Positions 1 to 9,687 of a stretch of 64,000 nucleotides of DNA are shown in pieces. Position numbers and translations under genes: made by a program. The notes under the pieces are model-generated. The model made no database searches. It was given only the letters and a program-made list of their open reading frames with translations, and was not told the origin of the DNA. How positions within the stretch are numbered: the first letter of the stretch is position 1; every line of letters begins with the position of its first letter. Source of the DNA: Acinetobacter sp. A47 (GTDB lineage Bacteria > Pseudomonadota > Gammaproteobacteria > Pseudomonadales > Moraxellaceae); contig NZ_JSUS01000032.1 of NCBI RefSeq assembly GCF_000805455.1, positions 1 to 64,000 on the forward strand. The letters are read 5' to 3'.

Positions 1-2559
1 ACCGCACAAAAACGTGCCATTCATATTCAATTTTCAAATCAACATTTAAATTCTCAGGTTTTCCTGCAACGTATAGATGGCCAGCATGAGCTGAATGGCG
101 GCTTTAAGGCCGAGCTGATCTGCCTGTCGACCAATGCCACCATTCCACTCAAACAATTTATTGGCAGTCAGGCCGCAATCGATAGCGTGACCGATCAGGG
201 CCAGCTTACCCGTGTCACGGGCATTATCACGCAAGCCCTGCAAGGTCAGTCTGACGGCAGCCTGACCTTATATAAACTCACACTCGAAGACCCAACTGCA
301 CTGTGGAAACAACGCCGTAACAGCCGCGTGTTTATGAACAAGAGTGCGCGCGATGTGGTGGAAGTTGTCTTTAAAGAATGGCAGCAGAAAAGCCCGTTAT
401 TTGCCTCGAGCTTAACGCTAGATTTAAGCGGCCTTAGTCAGGACTATGATGTCCGACCATTCATGATGCAGTCCAATGAGAGCGACTATGACTTTCTGAC
501 CCGATTGCTGCGTAGCGAAGGCATCAACTGGCTGGTAGATGAAGCAGAACGAACCGTTCCGCAAAGTAGTGCTGCAATTCAGCCGCAGAAACTGCGTCTG
601 ATTGATGACAATAGCCAGTATCAGGCCTTGGAACGTCGCCAGATCCGTTATCACCGCAGCAGTGCCACCGAACAATACGACAGCATGACCAGTCTGGTCG
701 GACAACGCTCATTACAACCGAGTGCGGTGCATGTACAGCGCTGGCAGGCCGATGCCCTGGAACAGGAAGAAGGTGCAGGCAGTGTACAAAGCACCCACCA
801 GCACAGTGAACAACATGACAATGCCAGTCTGGGACTGGAACAGGCCTGGCATTTCTCACCGGCATGGATGCAAGACCTGAATGGTGAAGATGGTGCAACC
901 GCATCGGGTAATGGCCAGATAGAAAAACTCAACCGCAATCTTGGACAATACCACGACCTGCAATCGAAGCAGTTCGTGGCGAATACTACGGTGCGTGACA
1001 CCCATGTCGGTCACTGGTTTGAACTGGCAGAACACCCTGAAATTGACCAGCACAGCGGTGCAGACAAAGAATTCCTGATCACGGGTAAGCAGTTTTATAA
1101 CCAGAACAACTTGCCAAAAGACCTGAACCAGCAAATCAAACAGTTACTGGCCCAAAGCAACTGGCATATAAAAGAAAATGACGAACGACAGGCCAACCAG
1201 CTGATACTGCAACGTCGCAATATCAAAACGGTTCCTGAATACAACCCGTTACAACACCGTCCAGCCGCTTCACCACAACGTGCCAGAGTGGTTGGCCCAA
1301 GCGGCGAAGAAATCCATGTGGATGAATGGGGCCGTATCAAAGTCCGTTTCCTGTTTACCCGTAGTGAAGACCATAGCCACGATGGGGGTGCAGGGGCCAA
1401 TGACAACGACACCGATTCTGCCTGGGTGGATGTACTGACACCTTGGGCAGGCGAAGGTTATGGGGCACGCTTCCTGCCACGAATCGGTGAGATTGTGGTG
1501 ATTGACTTCTTTGATGGCAATATTGACCGTCCATTTGTGGTCGGACGCATCCATGAAGCACAGCGCAGTCCAACCAGATTTGACAATGCAGGCAAGCTAC
1601 CAGACACCAAGAAACTGGCCGGCATTAAAACGAAAGAATATCAGGGTGAAGGCTTTAACCAGTTACGCTTTGATGACACCACCGGACAGATCAGCGCCCA
1701 ACTGCAAAGCAGTCATGCTGCCAGCCAACTCAACTTGGGTAAACTGAGTCATCCAAAAGATAAAGCTGAAAGCGAAGACCGGGGCGAAGGTTTTGAACTG
1801 CGTACCGATCAATGGGGTGCGGTACGAGCCGGAGAAGGCTTACTGCTTTCCACGCATAAACAGGATCAGGCCCAAGGCGAACATCTGGATGCACAGCCTG
1901 CTAAACAGCAGCTGGAAGGCAACCAAAGCAATGCCAAAGCTTTAAGTGAAGTGGCTAAGAACCAGCAGACTGATGAAATAGAATCATTGGATCAATTAAA
2001 AGCGTTTGCTGATGAAATTGAAGCGGATATTGCCAAGTTTAATAGAGCCATGCTGCTATTGAGTTCACCAGCGGGTATTGGCCTGAGCACTAATGAAGAT
2101 ATTCATTTATCTGCAGATGGTCAGATCAACCAGTTTGCAGGTGAGAGTATCAACTTAAGCACCCAAAAAAATCTGGTGGCACATGTCAGTGGAAAAGCTA
2201 GCCTGTTTGCCGCGCAGAATGGGATTAAGCAGGTGGCGGCCAAAGGCAAGTTTGAGGCACTGGCTCAATCGGATGGCATGGACTTACTGGCCAAGCAAGG
2301 TATTCAGATCATTTCAACTGAAGATCGAATCGAGATTACCAGCCCTAAAGAAATCGTGATTACTGCGGGCGGTACCCAGATCAAGTTGGATGGTTCAGGG
2401 ATCTTTCCCGTAACGAGTGGCAAGTTTGAGGTGAAAGCGGGGCAGCATTTATTTATGGGTGGGGCATCGGTGAATGTCCCTGCAATTGATTTACCAGATT
2501 GTTCTGCTAAACAGACACAAGCTGCCCAGAATGGTTCTGCTAAGGTTGACTTGTCATGA
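1..2559 (+). CDS. vgrG: Type VI secretion spike protein VgrG (5' end outside window)
   Basis: The frame is open from the first base, so the true start lies upstream; about 852 codons are visible. The protein forms the trimeric, phage-gp27/gp5-like tip of the T6SS needle and carries cargo effectors. Visible parts are the gp27-like region (for example YDFLTRLLRSEGINWLVDE near residues 165-183), the gp5 OB-fold region (EIHVDEWGRIKVRF and WVDVLTPWAGEGYGARFLPRIGE, about 435-500) and a long C-terminal DUF2345-type beta region with repeated short strands. The stop overlaps the start of the next gene by 4 nt (ATGA), so adaptor and spike are translationally coupled. An internal GTG at 187 could be mistaken for the start, but recognisable VgrG sequence continues upstream of it. 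Codon use and G+C content resemble the core genome, unlike the A+T-rich genes downstream. Confidence 0.95.
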   Translation, partial: TAQKRAIHIQFSNQHLNSQVFLQRIDGQHELNGGFKAELICLSTNATIPLKQFIGSQAAIDSVTDQGQLTRVTGIITQALQGQSDGSLTLYKLTLEDPTALWKQRRNSRVFMNKSARDVVEVVFKEWQQKSPLFASSLTLDLSGLSQDYDVRPFMMQSNESDYDFLTRLLRSEGINWLVDEAERTVPQSSAAIQPQKLRLIDDNSQYQALERRQIRYHRSSATEQYDSMTSLVGQRSLQPSAVHVQRWQADALEQEEGAGSVQSTHQHSEQHDNASLGLEQAWHFSPAWMQDLNGEDGATASGNGQIEKLNRNLGQYHDLQSKQFVANTTVRDTHVGHWFELAEHPEIDQHSGADKEFLITGKQFYNQNNLPKDLNQQIKQLLAQSNWHIKENDERQANQLILQRRNIKTVPEYNPLQHRPAASPQRARVVGPSGEEIHVDEWGRIKVRFLFTRSEDHSHDGGAGANDNDTDSAWVDVLTPWAGEGYGARFLPRIGEIVVIDFFDGNIDRPFVVGRIHEAQRSPTRFDNAGKLPDTKKLAGIKTKEYQGEGFNQLRFDDTTGQISAQLQSSHAASQLNLGKLSHPKDKAESEDRGEGFELRTDQWGAVRAGEGLLLSTHKQDQAQGEHLDAQPAKQQLEGNQSNAKALSEVAKNQQTDEIESLDQLKAFADEIEADIAKFNRAMLLLSSPAGIGLSTNEDIHLSADGQINQFAGESINLSTQKNLVAHVSGKASLFAAQNGIKQVAAKGKFEALAQSDGMDLLAKQGIQIISTEDRIEITSPKEIVITAGGTQIKLDGSGIFPVTSGKFEVKAGQHLFMGGASVNVPAIDLPDCSAKQTQAAQNGSAKVDLS

Positions 2560-3500
2560 GTTTATCTATCTTTACAGCAATTCAATATGATATTGAACAA
2601 GATCATAATGCTGAGTTAGAACAGCAGTGCTTAAAACTTTTAGGTCAATATGGGCATCTTATCTTTTTATTGGATCGCACCTTAAATCCTTCAATTTTTG
2701 ATGATCTGGTAAATACTTTAGCAAAAAAAAATATTGCTTATATTCCCTTAGCCATTAAAAAGGATATGGAAACATCTGATCTTTTTTTGATACGTATTGA
2801 TGATCAAAAGGTATTTGAACAAGTAAAAGATGATTTATTGCTAAATTTATTACGTAATAAAGATATTACCAACGACTACTATTTTGTACATGGTTTTGGT
2901 ACAACAAAAGTAGCATCGCTTGAAGAGTTAAGAGATCAGATAAGAAATAAGCTCGTGGTGTCTGATCAGGAGCGAAAAATTTTATTCCGTTGGTATGATC
3001 CTCGGGTACTGATTTATTTAAATGACATTTTGGAAGAAAAAAATTTATTGAGCTTATTGGAAAGCTTTGAGGCTTGGTCTTTTTTGCATCCCACAGGATT
3101 TTATAGTATCGAATCTAGTGAAGAAAGGACTCAGATTCAAAAAATACCTCTGCGTTCTTTAAATAAAGAACAATCCATCGCATTAGATCTGGTTGAAATA
3201 GCAAATAGTGTTTTTCAGCAATTGAATGATTTTAAAGAAGTCGATATTTCAAAATTACATCCCGTAGAAATTCATAAAACTTTATTACATGCATATCAAT
3301 TCTATGGACTAGAAAATAATTTAGATCTCGTCTCTTATGGTTTGTATGGACAAATTATTCATAAAGACTTTATGGCTCATCCTGTGGTTACGGATATTCT
3401 TTATACACATTGTGTGCAGGATGAGCTTTCGTTTACAGATGCAATGGATTATCTGGATGCTGAGTTGTACTCCGTTATTCAGCAAGATCTAAATGTATAA
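2556..3500 (+). CDS. DUF4123 T6SS adaptor/chaperone (Tap/TEC family)
   Basis: This 314-residue protein belongs to the DUF4123 family, whose members load a cognate effector onto VgrG. The family signature is visible as LFRWYDPRVL near residue 144, followed by a W-rich stretch (EAWSFLHPTGFYS). The start ATG overlaps the vgrG stop by 4 nt, and the effector gene begins 8 bp after its stop. That gene order (vgrG, DUF4123, effector) is standard for adaptor-dependent cargo. The C-terminal third (after about residue 200) is more variable and may hold the effector-specific surface. The gene is clearly A+T-richer than vgrG, as are all genes of the following cassette. Family assignment is strong; specificity for the next gene is inferred from context. 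Confidence 0.88.
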   Translation: MSLSIFTAIQYDIEQDHNAELEQQCLKLLGQYGHLIFLLDRTLNPSIFDDLVNTLAKKNIAYIPLAIKKDMETSDLFLIRIDDQKVFEQVKDDLLLNLLRNKDITNDYYFVHGFGTTKVASLEELRDQIRNKLVVSDQERKILFRWYDPRVLIYLNDILEEKNLLSLLESFEAWSFLHPTGFYSIESSEERTQIQKIPLRSLNKEQSIALDLVEIANSVFQQLNDFKEVDISKLHPVEIHKTLLHAYQFYGLENNLDLVSYGLYGQIIHKDFMAHPVVTDILYTHCVQDELSFTDAMDYLDAELYSVIQQDLNV

Positions 3501-3508
3501 GGTGTGAT

Positions 3509-6268
3509 ATGACAACAAATCAACAGGCTAAATTCAAGATTTCAGATAATGCTAACTCGAAATATATTGAAGTTCTAGAACAGCAAAGGCAACGGCAAGC
3601 TCAAATTTTTAAGCTTGGAAAAACCAAGACTGTGGGGGATATGAGAGATCCTGAGGTTGCAAACGCAGTCATTAAAAAAATGGAACAAAGTAAAATTGCC
3701 AAGTCTGCCAAGCAGTCCACTGCTGCAAATGTACAAAATAATAGCGCAGGGCAAGCACAAAAAGAGTGTTCTAACTTCTGTCGTAAAACAGGATTTAATA
3801 TTTTACCTTTACGTTATACGGTAGTTGGTAGCGCAGCACCGGCTTTGCCTGCAACATTAGGAAAAAATGTAAAAGAGATTCAGTTAAGTCATTTTAAATA
3901 TGCGGTAGAAATGATTGATACTGGGTATATCTATCGTTTAGTAAAACGGGCATCAGGAGCTTTAGAGTGGGCTGGTTATTTAGTTACACCGAAAGGACAT
4001 TTATCATATTTTCCTGTGGGTAAAGAAGCACCGAAAAGCGTGCCTGAATTTGCCTGCAAAGGGGCCGGGCATAGTGCTAATTCATCTCTGATTACTCTGG
4101 AAAGCAATCCTAAAGATGAAGCTAAAATTGCTTATCTCATCCATACCCATGATCCGATGAGTAAATTAAAACTAAAAGAATATGAAAAAAATGCCGAAAA
4201 GTTTGTAACCGAAGGCAAATGGCAAAAGTTTATTGTAGGAGGGGGAGCTGCTCAAGCACATTGTTTGGCCACAGCTAATCTGAAAAATTCAATTTATAAT
4301 GTCAAAAGTTTTGGTACAGGACGCATTGATCAAATTTTGAAAAAATTTGCTCAAGAACCTAATAATGTTGCTTGTATGGTGTTATATGATCCAATTGGGA
4401 TAACGCTTAAACTCAATGAAAGCCGAAATGCGAGATTTGAAAAACTTACAAAATATATCGCAGAGAAAGATAATAAAACGACCAATGAGCATAAGTTACA
4501 TTCTTCTCAATTGGTTGATAGTATTAAAATTATTATTGAAAATAAACTGATTAATCAAGGTTTAAGCACGAATACCCTACAGGCAGATTTGAGTGCTAAA
4601 TTAATATTTGCGCAAGGTAAAATCCCTCTCTTTGGATCGATGGATCAAAGAGACTACCAAAGCAAAGTTAATGAAATTTGGGATCGAGCTTCGCCGCAAG
4701 AAAAAGAAAAGTTTTTACAGCAGTACAATAAAAAATATGCTGCGGGACAAAAGCAGGTCAGAGATAAGATTATTAGTCAATCTAAAGCACAAGCGAAATT
4801 GGATTGGGAAACCAAATATTCGACAAAAATTGATTGGACCGCAAAAAATGCTTTTGACGACAAAGTAAAAGCATTAACGAATGAGGCACGTAAGTCGGCA
4901 CAAGCCTATGCAAGCGATCATCTAAAATGGTTGCAATCAAAACAGTTGCTAAAAGCATTTTATACTTATGATCAAACGGTTCTAAAGGGGGATGGTGCTT
5001 TATTTCATATAAAAGCACTATCAGTCATGGATGGCATGACAGGTTGTGATGAAGGGCAGGCATTGATGGAAAAATGGTTAGGGGTGGATAAAATCTCTGA
5101 CGATAATCTATATATGCGGGCAGTCACCTATAATCAAAAAAGTCTGATTGATCAATATAATGCAAAAAGTCCTGAAATTACTTCTTTAACTTGGGATCAG
5201 ACTCAATCCAGTTTAAAGGGTTTAATTGCTGCGTTTGTCAGTGCCGACCAGCTTTGGGAGCAATGGTTAGCCGACCCAAACAATAAAGTTAATGACCTGA
5301 AATGGTATAATCCTGCCAGAGCTTTACCCTGGATCTCCGAGATTACACGCAGTGTAGCCAAATGGAGCCTACAATATAATGCAAGTCCTTTAATTGCAAA
5401 GAAACTTTCAAGGGTTTCTTTTATTGCCTATGCTCATAGTTCTTTATTAACCGACAAAGTGCCGAAATGGTCATTACTTTATAATATTGACTTGAAAATG
5501 ACGAATGCTGCAAGTCAGTTGAATGCGACAGAAATCCAAAAACGTTGGAAAAATGCAGGGCAGAATACGGCTACACAAAAGATTAAAGAAATTCTAAGTA
5601 AGTCTTCTGTGAGTGTAGCGCTCAGAATTTCTGGAGTTGTTGCTCTATTTGAGTTAATAAATTTGGGAACGCAAGCCAGTCTTTTCGCTGGGGATAGAAA
5701 TTGGGAAAACGGTTTTAAGGTAACAGCAGGCTTATTAGCGACTACAGCGGTTGTTTTAGATATTGCTGGTGGTGGTATGGATGCTTTAAGTTTTCAAGAA
5801 AAAGCGAATAAAATTAGACTATATGGTGCAAGACTTGCAATTGGTGGAGCCACCTTTAGTATGATTGCCGACATTACAGCATTTGTAAAAGAGTTTGGCG
5901 GAAAAGATAATATTTTCTTACTGATTGTATTAGGTGCAAAAGCTACTATTTCTTTATTAATGGTTGGTGTCGGTATTGGGATGTTATTAAGACTTCCTGC
6001 ATTAGCTGGCAGAGATATTGTAATAAGATTGCAAAAGTCTATAGCTATTAAAAGCTTTTTGACTATAGGTATTATGCGTGCTGCTGTATGGCTAAACTGG
6101 ATTGGTATTGGTCTTAGCATTATTGAAATTATTTTAAGAAATTATTATTACACGGAAGATGAGCTGCAAAAATGGTGTAAAAAGTCAGTATTTGGGACGG
6201 AAGCTGGGAAATATGAATCTCTTGAAAATGAAGAAGAAGCTTTTAGTAAAGCTGTAGTGAGTGTCTAA
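3509..6268 (+). CDS. VasX-like (BTH_I2691-type) T6SS effector, probably membrane-active
   Basis: This 919-residue protein has an N-terminal region typical of VasX-type T6SS toxins (about residues 85-250): a CSNFCRKTGFNILPLRYTVV motif, an AALPAT-like segment, SHFKYAVEMIDTGYIYRLVK and WAGYLVTPKGHLSYFPVG. The middle is charged and helical. The C-terminal third (about residues 695-895) holds around five hydrophobic segments, including LLIVLGAKATISLLMVGVGI and WLNWIGIGLSIIEIILRN, which fits a colicin-like pore-forming domain. There is no signal peptide, as expected for VgrG cargo. It starts 8 bp after the DUF4123 gene with an AAGG ribosome-binding site. Three membrane proteins that could confer immunity follow at once. 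Toxicity and pore formation are inferred from family and architecture. Confidence 0.85.
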   Translation: MTTNQQAKFKISDNANSKYIEVLEQQRQRQAQIFKLGKTKTVGDMRDPEVANAVIKKMEQSKIAKSAKQSTAANVQNNSAGQAQKECSNFCRKTGFNILPLRYTVVGSAAPALPATLGKNVKEIQLSHFKYAVEMIDTGYIYRLVKRASGALEWAGYLVTPKGHLSYFPVGKEAPKSVPEFACKGAGHSANSSLITLESNPKDEAKIAYLIHTHDPMSKLKLKEYEKNAEKFVTEGKWQKFIVGGGAAQAHCLATANLKNSIYNVKSFGTGRIDQILKKFAQEPNNVACMVLYDPIGITLKLNESRNARFEKLTKYIAEKDNKTTNEHKLHSSQLVDSIKIIIENKLINQGLSTNTLQADLSAKLIFAQGKIPLFGSMDQRDYQSKVNEIWDRASPQEKEKFLQQYNKKYAAGQKQVRDKIISQSKAQAKLDWETKYSTKIDWTAKNAFDDKVKALTNEARKSAQAYASDHLKWLQSKQLLKAFYTYDQTVLKGDGALFHIKALSVMDGMTGCDEGQALMEKWLGVDKISDDNLYMRAVTYNQKSLIDQYNAKSPEITSLTWDQTQSSLKGLIAAFVSADQLWEQWLADPNNKVNDLKWYNPARALPWISEITRSVAKWSLQYNASPLIAKKLSRVSFIAYAHSSLLTDKVPKWSLLYNIDLKMTNAASQLNATEIQKRWKNAGQNTATQKIKEILSKSSVSVALRISGVVALFELINLGTQASLFAGDRNWENGFKVTAGLLATTAVVLDIAGGGMDALSFQEKANKIRLYGARLAIGGATFSMIADITAFVKEFGGKDNIFLLIVLGAKATISLLMVGVGIGMLLRLPALAGRDIVIRLQKSIAIKSFLTIGIMRAAVWLNWIGIGLSIIEIILRNYYYTEDELQKWCKKSVFGTEAGKYESLENEEEAFSKAVVSV

Positions 6269-6269
6269 G

Positions 6270-7049
6270 ATGAATGAAATGTTATTGATCAAGGGATTTG
6301 TAAAGAACTTAGATGTTGAGGACTCCAAAATTTATCCTTTGAAGAATATTAAATCACAAGCTGCTGGTAGTGTAATACTTGGAACCTTAACTGCAAGTAG
6401 TAGCGCAGCAACTAATGCACCAATTTTGCTAATGGCAGCAAGTGGAGAAGATGCTAAATCCTTTACTTGTGAAGTCGGTGATTATCGTTTGATTGGTCAA
6501 TTTACAACAGTACAATTTAAGAACGGCGATGAACTGGTTTGGGTGATTAGTAGGGAAAAAGAGCAAGGAAGACATTTAACTTATGCTGTACTTGATCCTA
6601 AAACTGGGTTACTTTATATGATGTATGAATTGGGACGGTCGTTGAAAAAAGCTTATAACTATAACAATAAGGTAGCATTATTTTTAGGACTAGTATGTTT
6701 TTCATTTATATCTATTTTAATATTAGGTTCAAAACTTTATTATGGAGATAGTGTAGATATTTCTTTTAATGATATTATTAAATATTTATTTTTCAGCTTT
6801 ATTATAAGTTTTTTATTTTCCCTCTCTTTTTCTTATCTTGTTTTCGGCCGAGTATCAAAGAAAATGGGAGTATTATCTGAGAAAATTTTTAAAGTCTTAG
6901 GTTTTAAAATAATTGAACAGGATTTTTACAATGATTGTATCGTCAAAGATGGCATTCATATTAGTGTCATGGAATATAGAAAAAACTTAAAAGGCCCAGA
7001 CCCATATCCAGAAGATTATTTTGATAAGAAAAAAGTTAATGAATCATGA
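6270..7049 (+). CDS. Probable T6SS immunity membrane protein, copy 1
   Basis: About 259 residues. I do not recognise a named family. It has an Ala/Ser/Gly-rich hydrophobic stretch (about 30-55), a small probable beta domain containing YRLIGQFTTVQFKNGDEL, a conserved LDPKTGLLYMMYELGRS segment, two strong transmembrane helices (about 135-190) and a conserved acidic tail ending DPYPEDYFDKKKVNES. It is the most diverged of three tandem paralogues. I chose the ATG at 6270, which overlaps the effector's last codons; an in-frame GTG at 6261 is also possible. The tight coupling to the effector and the membrane topology suggest an inner-membrane immunity protein, but this is inferred. Confidence 0.75.
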   Translation: MNEMLLIKGFVKNLDVEDSKIYPLKNIKSQAAGSVILGTLTASSSAATNAPILLMAASGEDAKSFTCEVGDYRLIGQFTTVQFKNGDELVWVISREKEQGRHLTYAVLDPKTGLLYMMYELGRSLKKAYNYNNKVALFLGLVCFSFISILILGSKLYYGDSVDISFNDIIKYLFFSFIISFLFSLSFSYLVFGRVSKKMGVLSEKIFKVLGFKIIEQDFYNDCIVKDGIHISVMEYRKNLKGPDPYPEDYFDKKKVNES

Positions 7050-7840
7050 CTGGTCTACAATTAAATCTAAAACTGGTAGAAGGCCCAATCCATTCTTTAG
7101 AAAAAGCCAAATCCAAAATACCCGTAAATCAAAATGTGGGAGGAATTGCAACTGGTACCGCTTTTGCTGGTGTACTGGCTGAAAGTAGTTCGTTACTTAC
7201 CAGTGCTCCTATACTAGTGATGGCAGGTAAAGCTAAAGATGGCATCACGTTTACGGGGGAAATAGAAGGATATTCTTTACTGGGGCAATTTACAACGGCT
7301 CGTTTTAACGAAAATGATGAACTGATCGCTATAATTAATGACAAGCCTGTAGATGGACGTTATCAGGTCTATGCCATTCTTGATCCTAAATCTGGTTTGC
7401 TTTATATGATCTATGAAATGGGTCGTTCAGTAAAGAAGGGCTATAAAGCGATTATTATGCAAACCTATTATTTCACTTTAATTTGTTGGGGTGGGATGTC
7501 AATAATGCTTTTACTTTTTTACATTTTTGATTTTAATTATTCTTGGGACTCTTTTCTATATTTAATAATGTGGATACTTATAAGTATTTTTATCTGTATT
7601 CCATTGATGGCTTTTGTAAATTATTTTGGTTATAGAAAATCCTATGAGAATTTTGGAACATTATCAGAGCAAATATTTGAAAAACTAGGCTTTGATGATC
7701 CTAAAGAGCAGGATTTTTACAATGATTATTTAATTAATGATGGAATCAACATCAGTGTTATGGATTATAGAAAAAATTTAAAAGGTCAAGATCCTTATCC
7801 AGAAGATTATTTTGATAAGAAAAAAGTTAATGAATCATGA
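7046..7840 (+). CDS. Probable T6SS immunity membrane protein, copy 2
   Basis: A 264-residue paralogue of the preceding gene, overlapping it by 4 nt (ATGA). It has the same layout: small, mainly beta-like N-terminal half with YSLLGQFTTARF, LDPKSGLLYMIYEMGRS, two transmembrane helices (about 140-190), then FVNYFGYRKSYENFG and the conserved acidic tail. It is almost identical to copy 3 over about the first 140 residues and the last 75, but the transmembrane hairpin between these differs strongly. The repeat distance to copy 3 is 791 bp at DNA level. The block therefore arose by tandem duplication, followed by divergence of the membrane part or by homogenisation of the flanks. The immunity role is inferred from position next to a membrane-active effector. 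Confidence 0.78.
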   Translation: MTGLQLNLKLVEGPIHSLEKAKSKIPVNQNVGGIATGTAFAGVLAESSSLLTSAPILVMAGKAKDGITFTGEIEGYSLLGQFTTARFNENDELIAIINDKPVDGRYQVYAILDPKSGLLYMIYEMGRSVKKGYKAIIMQTYYFTLICWGGMSIMLLLFYIFDFNYSWDSFLYLIMWILISIFICIPLMAFVNYFGYRKSYENFGTLSEQIFEKLGFDDPKEQDFYNDYLINDGINISVMDYRKNLKGQDPYPEDYFDKKKVNES

Positions 7841-8628
7841 CTGGTCTACAATTAAATCTAAAACTGGTAGAAGGCCCAATCCATTCTTTAGAAAAAGCCA
7901 AATCCAAAATACCCGTAAACCAAAATGTAGGTGGAATTGCTGCTGGAACTGCTTTTGTAGGTGTACTGGCTGAAAGTAGTTCGTTGCTTACCAGTGCTCC
8001 TATTTTGGTGCTGGCAGGTAAAGCTAAAGATGGCATCACGTTTACAGGGGAAATAGAAGGACATTCTTTACTGGGGCAATTTACGACCGCACGTTTCAAA
8101 GAAAATGATGAACTGATCGCTGTAATTAATGACAAGCCTGTAGATGGGCGTTATCAGGTCTATGCCATTCTTGATCCTAAATCTGGTTTACTTTATATGA
8201 TCTATGAAATGGGCCGTTCAATAAAAATGGGCTATAAAGCCATTATTATGCAGACTTACTATTTTACATTGTTGTCATGGGGTTTTCTCTTTATTTTTAT
8301 TTTATTCTATTTTGTTTTTAATTTTTCCTACTCTATGAACACCATTTTATACTTACTAGAGATAGTGGGAATTTCTTTATTTGTTTCTATAGCAATTTCT
8401 GGTTTTGTTAATTACTTTGGTTATAGAAAATCCTATGAGAATTTTGGAACATTGTCAGAGCAGATATTTGAAAAACTAGGTTTTGATGATCCTAAAGAGC
8501 AGGATTTTTACAATGATTATTTAATTAATGATGGAATCAACATTAGTGTTATGGATTATAGAAAAAATTTAAAAGGTCAAGATCCTTATCCAGAAGATTA
8601 TTTTGATAAGAAAAAAGTTAATGAGTGA
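7837..8628 (+). CDS. Probable T6SS immunity membrane protein, copy 3
   Basis: A 263-residue third paralogue, overlapping copy 2 by 4 nt. The N-terminal 140 residues match copy 2 apart from a handful of substitutions (for example A/V, T/A, Y/H, N/K). The transmembrane hairpin (about 143-190, with runs such as FLFIFILFYFVFNF) is different, and the tail from FVNYFGYRKSYENF onward is the same. It ends the plus-strand T6SS operon; the next genes are on the opposite strand. It may give protection against variant effectors carrying related pore domains. This is a hypothesis based on the divergence pattern only. Confidence 0.78.
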   Translation: MTGLQLNLKLVEGPIHSLEKAKSKIPVNQNVGGIAAGTAFVGVLAESSSLLTSAPILVLAGKAKDGITFTGEIEGHSLLGQFTTARFKENDELIAVINDKPVDGRYQVYAILDPKSGLLYMIYEMGRSIKMGYKAIIMQTYYFTLLSWGFLFIFILFYFVFNFSYSMNTILYLLEIVGISLFVSIAISGFVNYFGYRKSYENFGTLSEQIFEKLGFDDPKEQDFYNDYLINDGINISVMDYRKNLKGQDPYPEDYFDKKKVNE

Positions 8629-8681
8629 TGTAAGGTATACCATGTTTAAGGCACTAAGGTACACCTTAGAAAGTATACAAA

Positions 8682-9659
8682 TTAAGGGTGAGCTGCGCAA
8701 CGTACTGAATTGTTTTGGTTTAGATCAATATTATATTTTTTAATTCTTGGGTCTTTTGCACGTATTGGATCTTCCACAGGATGTATCGAATGACGTTGCA
8801 TGGTTAAGCCTTTCCCTCCCATATACATATTCTGGCCATCATCAGGCGCAGAACTCCGTACAACTTTTAATGTACCTGTTGCAGGGCCTTGTGGATTTTT
8901 CTCAGGGGACTTGCTGTAATATTCCGGATCATACCAGTCCAGCATCCATTCATAATTATCGGTGATCATGTCATAAAAACCTAACGGGCTAGCAGGATAT
9001 TGTTGTAAAACAGGAATATCTTTCAGTGATTTAAATTTTTTATTAATTGCTTTTCTTTGTTCAAAACTCCAGATATTACGGCCGATATCCATTTTGCCGT
9101 TATCAGTTGCATATAAAACATACTGGCCACGATTACGGGCAGCATATTCCCACTGTGCTTCTGTAGGCAAATCCATTTTTAAATTAAGTTGTTGACCAAG
9201 CCATTGGCAGTAATCGCGTGCCTGTTGCCAATTAATTCCTGCAGCGGCTGTAGGAACACGTTCTTGAATTGAAAATTCATCGAACGTTCCAACCTTCTTT
9301 TGACCTGTGACATCAGTATAGATATCAAAATCAGCATAAGTGGCTTTGGTAGCACTTAATTGAAAGTCATCTAAAGTGACTTTATGCAAGGGCTTGCTGT
9401 CACCTTTACCATCGTAAGGAAGTTGGTCAATACTATGTTCAGGGCCAAAGTCACCCATCATAAAAGTTCCACCCTTGACGAAAATGAGATTCTTTTTAGT
9501 TTTTTCCAATAGTTGCTGTAATTGCTTTTGTTGTTCGGCAGACAGGTTTTTCTAGTCAATTGGTACTTGTGTCTTTAGGCTAGAATCTGAGGCGGGTTTT
9601 GCACATGCAGTTAAGGCTATACTAGAAAATATAATAGCTATAAGGGTGGGTTTAATCAT
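8682..9659 (-). pseudogene. FGE/SUMF1-like lipoprotein gene interrupted by an in-frame TAG
   Basis: Reading the minus strand from the ATG at 9659 gives a lipoprotein signal (ALTAC lipobox) and a short linker. A TAG then follows at 9554-9552 (codon 36), after which the same frame stays open to 8682. The remaining 275-residue frame aligns along its length with the intact neighbour (9688-10692), including GG(T/S)(F/Y)(M/L)MGDFG, DYCQWLGQQ, DLPTEAQWEYAARN and LGFYDMITDNYEWM. The only start for a shortened product would be a TTG at 9509 inside the conserved region, which would lack the lipoprotein signal. I therefore call it a nonsense-disrupted gene; stop-codon readthrough or a sequencing error are alternatives. 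The fold is that of formylglycine-generating enzyme/SUMF1, but the product probably does not have that activity (see neighbour). Confidence 0.8.
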
Positions 9660-9687
9660 TTTTTAAAACCTAAAATTGAATGCTGAC

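Noticed and set aside
187..189. GTG as the start of vgrG
   Set aside because: Recognisable VgrG sequence continues upstream in the same frame to the window edge.
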